In this document: piece after piece, positions 1 through 6,245 of the stretch
How positions within the stretch are numbered: the stretch's first letter is position 1
Layout of the letters: each line of letters opens with the position of its first letter
Translations under genes and position numbers: made by a program
The notes under the pieces: model-generated
What the model saw: only the letters and a program-made list of their open reading frames with translations
Told to the model about the DNA's origin: nothing
The model's database searches: none
Source of the DNA: Chitinophaga pinensis
GTDB taxonomy: Bacteria; Bacteroidota; Bacteroidia; Flavobacteriales; Flavobacteriaceae
NCBI GenBank assembly: GCA_943324925.2
Contig: CALPNL020000095.1
Location: forward strand, 1-7,503
Direction: 5' to 3'
Length of the DNA: 7,503 nucleotides

Positions 1-398
1 ACTTGCTCCACTTCCTCAACATAACGAGATAAATCCCACATCGCAACATCATTAGGATTGTCAGAATTGCCACATCCCAATTGATCATAATAAATAAATT
101 CAATTCCTTCTTTTGGTAAGAAACTTTCAAAACATTCAAAATATTCATGTGTAGCTCCAGGACCTCCGTTCAGCAATAAAACTTTAATCTTTGGATTGTT
201 TCCTATTTTCTTTGTCCAAACTTTAAAATTCCCTTTTGGGGTTGAAATCGTAATTACTTTTATTCCGCCTGTTTTAATTCCAGTTTCTGTATCGGTTAGA
301 TAATTCGATCCAGACTCCTTTACCCCTTTTTGATTACAAGAAAATAATAAACCGAATATGGCAATAAAAAAAATACTTTTTAAGAATGCGTTTTTCAT
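1..398 (-). CDS. Proline iminopeptidase-like alpha/beta hydrolase, lipoprotein (partial, C-terminus off window)
   Basis: Read on the minus strand from the ATG at 398, this gives 132 codons and leaves the window still open. The N-terminus is a lipoprotein signal peptide: MKNAFLK, a hydrophobic stretch at about residues 8-19, then LFSC with the lipidated Cys at 21. The residues after Cys21 (NQKG) do not form the acidic surface-export signal known from Bacteroidetes, so a periplasmic location is more likely. The mature part shows VLLLNGGPG (residues 73-81), the oxyanion-loop motif of proline iminopeptidases (usually HGGPG, here Asn for His), and YYDQLGCGNSDNP (103-115), also typical of the S33 family. 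The Ser and His-Asp catalytic residues lie off the left edge. Likely role: release of N-terminal residues from peptides in the envelope. It starts 15 bp after the hisS stop and is probably co-transcribed with it. Family assignment is good; substrate is unknown. Confidence 0.85.
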   Translation of the reverse strand, partial: MKNAFLKSIFFIAIFGLLFSCNQKGVKESGSNYLTDTETGIKTGGIKVITISTPKGNFKVWTKKIGNNPKIKVLLLNGGPGATHEYFECFESFLPKEGIEFIYYDQLGCGNSDNPNDVAMWDLSRYVEEVEQ

Positions 399-413
399 AA
401 TTATTGATTTTTA

Positions 414-1790
414 TTAATTAGTAGTAAGTGTACTTTTCAATTCTTCAAAATTTAAGGTTACTTGCTCTCCTGAAACCAGGTTTTTAAGGGCAAATTTACC
501 TTCGTTCATTTCAGTTTCGCCAACAATAATAGCGTATTTAATTGCCCGTTTATCGGCGTGCATGAATTGTTTTCCTACTTTAACTGCGTCAGGATATAAC
601 TCTACTTTTATTCCAAATTCACGTAATTTTTTTATCGCTTTCATAGAATAAAAAGCTTCCTTTTCACCATAATTGATAAACAACGCTTTTGAGGTTGTAG
701 TTACCGTTTTAGGAAACAAATCCAATTCTTCAATAACCAAATAAATGCGGTCCAAGCCAAATGATATTCCTACACCACTCATGTCTTTCAAACCGAAAAT
801 ACCGGTTAAATCATCGTATCTTCCTCCGCCACCAATGGATCCCATCGAAATTTCTTTTGGTGGGGCCACCTCAAATATAGCGCCGGTGTAGTAATTTAAA
901 CCACGAGCAAGAGTGACATCTAAGTCTAAATTAGCTTTAGTTAGACCCAATTCTGAAACCGCTTCACAAATATATTTTAACTCTTCAATTCCCTTCATTC
1001 CTTCAGATGAAGTGGCTAAAAGCGTGGCTAATTTTTGGATTTTCTCTGAAATTGTTCCAGTAAAATTAAATAATGGTTGTACTTTTTGAATTGCCACTTC
1101 AGAAATTCCTTTTTCAAGCATTTCGGTTTTTACACCGTCCTCTCCTATTTTATCGAGTTTATCTAAAGCAACCGTAAAATCAATTAATTTATCCGAAGCA
1201 CCAATAACTTCAGCAATTCCAGATAATATTTTTCTATTATTTATTTTTATAGTAACGCCATTCAACCCTAATTCGGTAAAAACAGCATCGTACAATTGAA
1301 TTAATTCCACTTCTTGCCATAACGATTTTGAACCAACCACATCGGCATCACATTGATAAAATTCTCTGAAACGACCTTTCTGAGGTCGATCTGCTCGCCA
1401 CACCGGTTGGATTTGGTATCTTTTAAATGGAAATTCAATATCGTTTTGGTGTTGTACAACATAGCGTGCGAAAGGAACCGTTAAATCATATCGAAGCGCT
1501 TTTTCAGAAATACTTGAAGTTAACTTATTACTTTCTTTATTTTCAAGCGCGCTTTCGTTGGCTTTAGCCAAATAGTCACCAGAATTTAATATCTTAAATA
1601 TTAAACGGTCTCCTTCTTCTCCATATTTCCCCATTAAAGTTTCCGAATTTTCAAATGACGGAGTTTCAATAGGTTGAAATCCATATTTTTCAAAATTACC
1701 TTTAATTATAGAGACAATATAGTTACGTTTTGCAACTTCACTTGGAGAAAAGTCGCGCGTACCTTTAGGAATACTCGGTTTTTGAGCCAT
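414..1790 (-). CDS. hisS: Histidine--tRNA ligase (HisRS)
   Basis: Cytoplasmic class II aminoacyl-tRNA synthetase that charges tRNA-His with histidine using ATP. The 458-residue product carries the expected order of motifs: KGTRDF near the N-terminus (9-14), LRYDLTVPFARY (99-110), motif 2 RADRPQKGRFREFYQCDAD (132-150), the histidine-binding LARGLNYYTG (294-303), GSIGGGGRYDDL (317-328), motif 3 GVGISFGLDRI (339-349), and a C-terminal anticodon-binding domain from about 366. It is longer than the roughly 424-residue E. coli enzyme. LRYDLTVPFARY resembles the eukaryotic branch of HisRS rather than the E. coli type, which I recall as usual in Bacteroidetes. The ATG at 1790 is followed directly by the conserved N-terminus. 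First gene of a probable two-gene operon with the downstream lipoprotein gene; a -7 promoter match lies about 67 bp upstream. Confidence 0.97.
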   Translation of the reverse strand: MAQKPSIPKGTRDFSPSEVAKRNYIVSIIKGNFEKYGFQPIETPSFENSETLMGKYGEEGDRLIFKILNSGDYLAKANESALENKESNKLTSSISEKALRYDLTVPFARYVVQHQNDIEFPFKRYQIQPVWRADRPQKGRFREFYQCDADVVGSKSLWQEVELIQLYDAVFTELGLNGVTIKINNRKILSGIAEVIGASDKLIDFTVALDKLDKIGEDGVKTEMLEKGISEVAIQKVQPLFNFTGTISEKIQKLATLLATSSEGMKGIEELKYICEAVSELGLTKANLDLDVTLARGLNYYTGAIFEVAPPKEISMGSIGGGGRYDDLTGIFGLKDMSGVGISFGLDRIYLVIEELDLFPKTVTTTSKALFINYGEKEAFYSMKAIKKLREFGIKVELYPDAVKVGKQFMHADKRAIKYAIIVGETEMNEGKFALKNLVSGEQVTLNFEELKSTLTTN

Positions 1791-1817
1791 AGTAATAGCA
1801 GATTATTGGGTTATAGA

Positions 1818-1842
1818 TTTTTAGAATTGTAACCTCTAAAAA
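1818..1842 (-). repeat. 8-bp perfect inverted repeat in the hisS leader (possible RNA hairpin)
   Basis: TTTTTAGA (1818-1825) and TCTAAAAA (1835-1842) are perfect inverted copies separated by 9 nt. In the hisS transcript the hairpin would sit within about 10 nt of the predicted 5' end. A second 5-nt pairing, GGTTA (1809-1813) with TAACC (1830-1834), uses the loop of the first, giving a pseudoknot-like arrangement. The stem has one G-C pair, so its stability is doubtful. Confidence 0.35.
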
Positions 1843-1856
1843 CTAATTAATGGAAG

Positions 1857-1864
1857 CAAATTTA
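1857..1864 (-). promoter_or_regulatory. Candidate -7 promoter element for hisS
   Basis: On the minus strand this reads TAAATTTG, an exact match to the Bacteroidetes -7 consensus TAnnTTTG. Transcription would begin near 1849-1853, giving a hisS leader of about 60 nt. No TTG is present at the usual -33 spacing, and the region is AT-rich, so a chance match is possible. Confidence 0.45.
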
Positions 1865-1959
1865 TAATCTAAATTATTAAATTTTAATTTTCTCTATGCA
1901 AATATCATATTTTTATACTAAATAATAGTCGTTCTAAAGCAAACTTGTAACAAAAATTG

Positions 1960-1967
1960 TATTTTCG
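1960..1967 (+). promoter_or_regulatory. Candidate -7 promoter element for the ABC permease gene
   Basis: TATTTTCG matches TAnnTTTG at all but one position and ends 13 nt before the ATG at 1981. No TTG is seen at the proper -33 distance (one at 1945-1947 is too close). If real, transcription starts near 1972, which rules out translation from the in-frame TTG at 1957. Confidence 0.3.
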
Positions 1968-1980
1968 TGACAAATTAGAA

Positions 1981-3225
1981 ATGATGTTCAAATTAACAAT
2001 AGAAAATATCCGAATTGCCCTTGGCTCTATCCGCACCCAATTATTGCGAACCATTCTTACCATTTTAATCATTGCAATCGGAATTACCGCCTTAGTAGGA
2101 ATTCTAACCGTGGTATCAGCATTGAAAAATACCTTGTCTTCCAATTTTGCCTCAATGGGTTCCAACACCTTCAATATTACTCAATATGAAACCAGCACTC
2201 GTAGACGCGGCGGCGGCGAAACTGATAAAATAAATCCAATTATTTCTTGGCCTCAAGCCAAAGCATTTAAAGAAAATTATAAATACCCATTTACAGAAAC
2301 TTCGCTTTCATTTGTGGCAACTTCAAGAGCAGAAGTCAAATTCGAATCCGAAAAAACAGATCCAGAAATCACTATTGTTGGAGTTGACGAACATTTTCTT
2401 CCGAATTCTGGCTTGGAAACGAACTCCGGAAGAAACTTCACCGGATTTGATATTGATAACAATGCCTATGTTTGTGTGGTAGGTTCTGATTTTGAAAAAG
2501 GTTTATTAAAAGAAGTGAATCCAATAAATAAAATTATATCGATTCGTGGCGCAAAATTTAAAGTAATTGGTGTTTTAAAGGAAAAAGGTTCGACATTTGG
2601 CAATAGCCAAGACCTACGGGTTTTAATTCCGATTCAACTAGCCAGGTCATTGTTTACAGCCCCTAACATCAATTACTCAATGAGTATTATGGTTGCTAAA
2701 GAAACTTTATTGGATGAAGCGGTTGATAATGCTGGAAATATTATGCGCCGTATTCGTAAATTAAATCCCGTTCAAGAAAATAATTTTGGAGTTTCAAGAA
2801 GTGACGATTTAATTAATAGAATTTCAGAAATAACTGGGGTATTGAGTGCATCCGCTTGGATTATTGGTATCATTACCATATTTGGTTCTTCGATTGCCTT
2901 AATGAATATTATGTTAGTTTCGGTGACGGAAAGAACTCGTGAAATTGGCGTTCGAAAAGCACTGGGAGCTAAAAGAAGTACGATTGCATTTCAGTTCTTC
3001 ATTGAAACGTTAATCATTGGCCAATTAGGCGGAATTGTTGGAATTATCTTCGGTATATTAATTGGTTATGGAATTTCAAACGCTATCGATTTTAGTTTTG
3101 TAATTCCTTGGGGAGCGGTTATCGCAGCAACAATAACTACGTTTATTGTAGCGGTAGTTTCAGGTTCTTATCCTGCTTTAAAAGCATCTAAATTAGATCC
3201 TATTGAAGCTTTGAGATACGAATAA
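1981..3225 (+). CDS. ABC transporter permease, MacB/FtsX family
   Basis: Inner-membrane permease subunit of a type VII (MacB/LolCDE/FtsX-like) ABC transporter. From the ATG at 1981 it is 414 residues: one N-terminal membrane helix (about 22-47), a large periplasmic MacB_PCD-type domain (about 50-285), then three helices (about 287-314, 340-367, 377-399). Family signatures are clear: LMNIMLVSVTERTREIGVRKALGA (split here as LMNIMLVSVTERTREIG, 307-323, and VRKALGA, 324-330), the cytoplasmic coupling segment that contacts the ATPase, and the C-terminal SYPALKASKLDPIEALRYE. An in-frame TTG at 1957 would add eight residues, but it lies upstream of the promoter candidate, and MMFKLTIENIR looks like a normal start for this family. 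No ATPase or membrane-fusion gene is adjacent, so the partner must be encoded elsewhere. Such systems export macrolides or peptides, move lipoproteins, or transmit force across the membrane; which applies here cannot be told. Confidence 0.92.
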   Translation: MMFKLTIENIRIALGSIRTQLLRTILTILIIAIGITALVGILTVVSALKNTLSSNFASMGSNTFNITQYETSTRRRGGGETDKINPIISWPQAKAFKENYKYPFTETSLSFVATSRAEVKFESEKTDPEITIVGVDEHFLPNSGLETNSGRNFTGFDIDNNAYVCVVGSDFEKGLLKEVNPINKIISIRGAKFKVIGVLKEKGSTFGNSQDLRVLIPIQLARSLFTAPNINYSMSIMVAKETLLDEAVDNAGNIMRRIRKLNPVQENNFGVSRSDDLINRISEITGVLSASAWIIGIITIFGSSIALMNIMLVSVTERTREIGVRKALGAKRSTIAFQFFIETLIIGQLGGIVGIIFGILIGYGISNAIDFSFVIPWGAVIAATITTFIVAVVSGSYPALKASKLDPIEALRYE

Positions 3226-3228
3226 TAG

Positions 3229-4083
3229 CTAAAAATTACAGGCAATCATACGATCATTGCCATAAATATCCTTTCGCAGTTCAATATTTTTTAATCCTAT
3301 AGATTCTAATAATTCTTGGGTTTCTTTACCTAAATATTGATTTATTTCGAAAAATAATTGTCCGTTCGGATTTAAATTGGCAGCAGCCAACTCTGCAATT
3401 TTCTTATAAAAAATAAGTGGATCATTATCTGGAACGAATAACGCCAAATGTGGCTCGTTATCTAAAACATTGGGTTTAATTTCTGCCTTCTCTAAGTTTC
3501 TCACATAGGGCGGATTGGACACAATAATATCAAATTTCTGACTTAGATCCTTGGTTTCCAATATGTTTTTATGCAAAAAAGTAACTGGAACTTTATTTAG
3601 AATTGCATTGTTTTTAGCTATTGCCAATGCATTTTCCGAAACATCAATAGCAAAAACTTCTGAATTGGGAATGTTCTTTGCTAATGATACTGCGATACAA
3701 CCACTTCCCGTACCTATATCCAAAATTTTTAAATTTTTCTTTTTAGATAATTTACTGTTTAATTTAACAATCCAATCGACCAATTCCTCGGTTTCAGACC
3801 TTGGAATTAAAACATTTTCATCAACAAAAAATTCTAATCCATAAAAATGAGTGGTACCTATTATATATTGAATTGGAATTTGAATTTTTAACTTTTCTAA
3901 AATAGCATTCCAATTCAAAATTTCATTTTCAGAAAATACGCTATCAACATCCAAAGCCAAATCAATCCTTCTTAATTGGTGTTTATTTTCAAGGAGTAAA
4001 TAAAAGAAACTCTCTGCTTCCATTTCATCATAAAATGGCAAGAGTGCTTTGATAAAATCGCCTTTATATTCTTTTATTTTCAT
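3229..4083 (-). CDS. prmC: Peptide chain release factor N5-glutamine methyltransferase
   Basis: PrmC (HemK) methylates the glutamine of the GGQ motif in release factors RF1 and RF2 using S-adenosylmethionine, which aids peptide release at stop codons. From the ATG at 4083 it is 284 residues: a helical N-terminal domain that contacts the release factor (about 1-90), the IPRSETEELVDW linker motif (93-104), SAM-binding motif I LDIGTGSGCIAVSLA (121-135), acidic motif AIDVSENAL (145-153), and the catalytic NPPY (190-193) with FDIIVSNPPYV. The reading frame extends upstream to an ATG at 4110, but that lies inside the preceding acetyltransferase gene; MKIKEYKGDF fits the family start, leaving a 5-nt gap after the upstream stop. 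Co-transcribed with the acetyltransferase gene. Its stop is only 3 bp from the stop of the convergent permease gene. Confidence 0.95.
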   Translation of the reverse strand: MKIKEYKGDFIKALLPFYDEMEAESFFYLLLENKHQLRRIDLALDVDSVFSENEILNWNAILEKLKIQIPIQYIIGTTHFYGLEFFVDENVLIPRSETEELVDWIVKLNSKLSKKKNLKILDIGTGSGCIAVSLAKNIPNSEVFAIDVSENALAIAKNNAILNKVPVTFLHKNILETKDLSQKFDIIVSNPPYVRNLEKAEIKPNVLDNEPHLALFVPDNDPLIFYKKIAELAAANLNPNGQLFFEINQYLGKETQELLESIGLKNIELRKDIYGNDRMIACNF

Positions 4084-4088
4084 ACCAA

Positions 4089-4574
4089 TTATAATTTTTT
4101 CAACATCCAAACTTCACAAGAATTATGACCGGTATCGCCAATTTGTTGTTCTAAATATTCAAAACCTGATTTGCGATATAATTTTTGCGCGGCATCCATG
4201 TACGTCATTGTTTCAATATAACAACTTTCAAAACCAAACTCAATTGCTTTTTCAAGGCAAAGATTCATCAATTTTGTTCCAAATCCAAGTCCTCTAATTT
4301 CAGGAAGAAAATACATTTTTTGGAGTTCACAAATTGTATGATCTGCTTTTTCCAATTGCATAATTCCAGCTCCACCCAAAATTTTACCCTTATTTTCAAC
4401 CACAAAATAAATGGCTCTTGGAACGTCATACACTTCAAATAGGGAATCTAAATAAGGATCTGCATAAGCTGTTCCTACTTTTGGAGCACCAAAATCAGTT
4501 AATACATCTCTTACTATTGCTGCCATTTGAGCATTATCTTGCTTCTGAATTTCTCTAATTCTAATGCTTTCCAT
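4089..4574 (-). CDS. GNAT family N-acetyltransferase
   Basis: Acetyl-CoA-dependent acetyltransferase of the GNAT fold, 161 residues from the ATG at 4574 (MESIRIREIQ). Visible features: first-strand start IRIREIQKQD (4-13), the central strand YFVVENKGKILGGAGI (56-71), LQKMYFLPEIRGLGFGTKL (84-102) with the acetyl-CoA pyrophosphate loop R94-x-x-G97-x-G99, and the C-terminal LYRKSGFEYLE (132-142), a standard GNAT ending. The frame is open for 70 more codons upstream, but that stretch runs antisense through the start of ribD and has no GNAT character, so it is rejected. The stop is 5 nt before prmC, so the two genes form an operon. The substrate cannot be read from the sequence; proximity to prmC does not by itself make it a ribosomal-protein acetylase. 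Confidence 0.9.
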   Translation of the reverse strand: MESIRIREIQKQDNAQMAAIVRDVLTDFGAPKVGTAYADPYLDSLFEVYDVPRAIYFVVENKGKILGGAGIMQLEKADHTICELQKMYFLPEIRGLGFGTKLMNLCLEKAIEFGFESCYIETMTYMDAAQKLYRKSGFEYLEQQIGDTGHNSCEVWMLKKL

Positions 4575-4589
4575 ATTACTTTTTAATCG

Positions 4590-4597
4590 TATTTTTG
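4590..4597 (+). promoter_or_regulatory. Candidate -7 promoter element for the ribD operon
   Basis: TATTTTTG is an exact match to TAnnTTTG and lies in the 27-bp spacer between the divergent GNAT and ribD starts. It ends 4 nt before the ribD GTG, so the transcript would start at or within a few bases of the start codon. The -33 region shows only a weak TTT (4568-4570). Confidence 0.5.
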
Positions 4598-4601
4598 CGG
4601 T

Positions 4602-5645
4602 GTGAAGGTACAAGAAAAATATATAAAAAGATGCATCGAATTGGCCAAAAATGGATTGGGAACTACCTATCCAAATCCGCTTGTGGGCTGCGTAATTGTA
4701 TATGAAAATAAAATTATTGGCGAAGGTTGGCATAAAAAATCGGGAGAAGCTCACGCGGAAGTAATTGCCATTGAATCCGTTCAAAACAAAGAATTACTTT
4801 CCTCTTCAACTCTTTATGTGAGTTTAGAACCTTGTAGTCATTTTGGAAAAACACCTCCTTGTGCCGATTTAATTTTAAAATATAAAATACCAAATGTAGT
4901 TATTGGAACTATTGATCCCAATAGTAAAGTGGCTGGAAAAGGAATTCAAAAATTAAAGGATTCAGGGGTGAATGTTACATTCGGGATTTTAGAAAAAGAA
5001 GGCAACGAACTCAATAAACGTTTTTTTACCTTTCATAGAAAATCCAGACCTTACATTATATTAAAATGGGCAGAAAGTGCCGATGGATTTATCAGTCCGA
5101 AAAATAAAACGGAGCAAAAACCAGTTTGGATTTCCAATGAATATTCTCGTCAATTGGTTCACAAATGGCGAAGTGAAGAACAGGCAATTTTGGTTGGAAC
5201 TCAAACAATAATCGATGACAATCCCTCACTTACGGTTCGCAATTGGGTTGGAAATAATCCAATTCGCGTTGTAATTGACAGGGAAAACACTATTGATTCT
5301 TCCTATAATGTTTTCGATAACCAAGCAAAAACGATCGTTTTTTCCAATAAGGAAGTGACTTCAAATTCAGATACAATTCAATATATAAAAGTAGATTTTG
5401 ACAAAAATTCCACACAAGTAATCGTCGATAAATTATTCGAAAATAACATCCAATCGATTATAATTGAAGGGGGAAAAAAAACAATTCAATCCTTTATTGA
5501 TGCTCATCTTTGGGATGAGGCTAGAGTATTTATTGGAGGAATAAATCTAAATAAAGGAACAAAAGCTCCTAAAATAAATAATACTATTTATTCAAAAAGT
5601 TATCTAAAAAAGGATACTCTATTAACCTACAGAAATGATGATTGA
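4602..5645 (+). CDS. ribD: Bifunctional riboflavin biosynthesis protein RibD (deaminase/reductase)
   Basis: Two-domain cytoplasmic enzyme of riboflavin synthesis: it deaminates the GTP cyclohydrolase II product, then reduces the ribosyl side chain with NADPH to give 5-amino-6-ribitylaminouracil 5'-phosphate. The 347-residue product has the deaminase domain at about 1-145, with zinc ligands H51, C78 and C87, catalytic E53 (HAEVIAIE) and the motif LEPCSHFGKTPPC (75-87). The reductase domain (about 148-347) shows ILKWAESADGFI (153-164), AILVGTQTIIDDNPSLTVR (195-213) and IIIEGGKKTIQSF (286-298). The start is GTG at 4602; no in-frame ATG precedes the conserved N-terminus MKVQEKYIKRCIELAKNGLG, which matches the normal RibD beginning. 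No FMN riboswitch fits in the short upstream spacer. The 3' end overlaps the HAD gene by 11 nt, suggesting translational coupling. Confidence 0.96.
   Translation: MKVQEKYIKRCIELAKNGLGTTYPNPLVGCVIVYENKIIGEGWHKKSGEAHAEVIAIESVQNKELLSSSTLYVSLEPCSHFGKTPPCADLILKYKIPNVVIGTIDPNSKVAGKGIQKLKDSGVNVTFGILEKEGNELNKRFFTFHRKSRPYIILKWAESADGFISPKNKTEQKPVWISNEYSRQLVHKWRSEEQAILVGTQTIIDDNPSLTVRNWVGNNPIRVVIDRENTIDSSYNVFDNQAKTIVFSNKEVTSNSDTIQYIKVDFDKNSTQVIVDKLFENNIQSIIIEGGKKTIQSFIDAHLWDEARVFIGGINLNKGTKAPKINNTIYSKSYLKKDTLLTYRNDD
4616..4648 (-). promoter_or_regulatory. Candidate promoter for the GNAT-prmC operon, inside the start of ribD
   Basis: On the minus strand there is a TTG (plus-strand 4646-4648) followed after 22 nt by TATATTTT (plus-strand 4616-4623), one mismatch from TAnnTTTG at acceptable spacing. 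Transcription would start near 4610 and give a leader of about 36 nt. The elements lie within ribD codons 5-16, in AT-rich sequence, so confidence is limited. Confidence 0.35.
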
Positions 5646-6240
5646 TTCAATTATTTTTGATTTTGGCGATGTATTTATCAACCTGGATAAACAAGCCACT
5701 CCATTGGCCTTAAAAAAATTAGGATTGATAGAATGGAGTTCCCAAATAGATTCTTTAAATTTTAATTTCGAGAAGGGATTAATCTCCAGAGCTGATTTTT
5801 TAGTCGGTTTAAATCAATTCGTCCCAGAGGCAACTCCAGATGAAGTACTTGCTGCATGGAATGGCGTTTTATTGGATTTCCCAATGTACCGATTAGAATT
5901 TCTTGAAACAATATCAAAAAAATACCAACTCTATTTATTGAGCAACACCGATTCCATTCACATCAATCATTTTAAAGAAACTAATGGGGACGCTTTTTAC
6001 AATCGCTTTTACAATTGCTTCGAAAAAGTATATTTTTCTTATGATTTAGGAAAGAGAAAACCCGAGGTGGAAATTTACAATTATGTAATCACCGAAAATA
6101 ATTTGAATCCTGAGAAAACACTTTTTGTAGATGATAATCTGGAAAATATTGAAGGTGCAAAAAAAACAGGATTGCAAGTTTGGCATTTGCAGAAAGGCAA
6201 AGAAGATGTAATTCAATTATTTGAAAAAGGAATAGTATAA
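5635..6240 (+). CDS. HAD-superfamily phosphatase, YihX-like (possible riboflavin-pathway phosphatase)
   Basis: A 201-residue haloacid dehalogenase-type hydrolase of subfamily IA. Motif I is FDFGDVFINLD (8-18) with nucleophile D9; motif II LLSNTDS (101-107, T105 or S103 as the phosphate-binding residue); motif III GKRKPE with K142; motif IV FVDDNLENIEGA (164-175) with D166 and D167. The order and wording (LSNT, LGxRKPE, DDNxxNIEGA) resemble E. coli YihX, an alpha-glucose-1-phosphate phosphatase. As in YihX, the usual second Asp of DxD is Gly (D9-F-G11). The start is ATGATG at 5635-5640, inside the end of ribD; either ATG could serve. The overlap with ribD suggests coupled translation, and the riboflavin pathway needs a HAD phosphatase directly after RibD, so that role is a reasonable inference but not shown by sequence alone. 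Confidence 0.9.
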   Translation: MMIDSIIFDFGDVFINLDKQATPLALKKLGLIEWSSQIDSLNFNFEKGLISRADFLVGLNQFVPEATPDEVLAAWNGVLLDFPMYRLEFLETISKKYQLYLLSNTDSIHINHFKETNGDAFYNRFYNCFEKVYFSYDLGKRKPEVEIYNYVITENNLNPEKTLFVDDNLENIEGAKKTGLQVWHLQKGKEDVIQLFEKGIV

Positions 6241-6245
6241 ACGAT

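Noticed and set aside
1957..1980. TTG start for the ABC permease eight codons upstream
   Set aside because: An ATG-ATG pair follows at 1981-1986 with a family-like N-terminus, and the promoter candidate overlaps the TTG.
1905..2174. 89-codon open frame on the minus strand
   Set aside because: It lies opposite the permease start and has no recognisable domain; it is a shadow of that gene.
3551..3844. 97-codon open frame on the plus strand
   Set aside because: It is the complement of prmC in another frame with low-complexity composition and no family resemblance.
4084..4110. ATG at 4110 as the prmC start (nine extra residues)
   Set aside because: It lies within the end of the GNAT gene, and the residues MDVEKIIIG are only the antisense-free frame-shifted reading of the GNAT C-terminus; MKIKEYKGDF is the family-like start.
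4049..4442. Two overlapping open frames of 82 and 85 codons on the plus strand
   Set aside because: Both are antisense to the GNAT and prmC genes, with odd composition and no upstream signals.
4575..4601. FMN riboswitch before ribD
   Set aside because: The spacer is 27 bp, far too short for an RFN element, and the sequence shows none of its conserved segments.
4575..4784. 70-codon N-terminal extension of the GNAT reading frame, with an apparently hydrophobic segment
   Set aside because: It runs antisense through the ribD start; the GNAT fold begins at MESIRIREI, and the extension has no recognisable domain.
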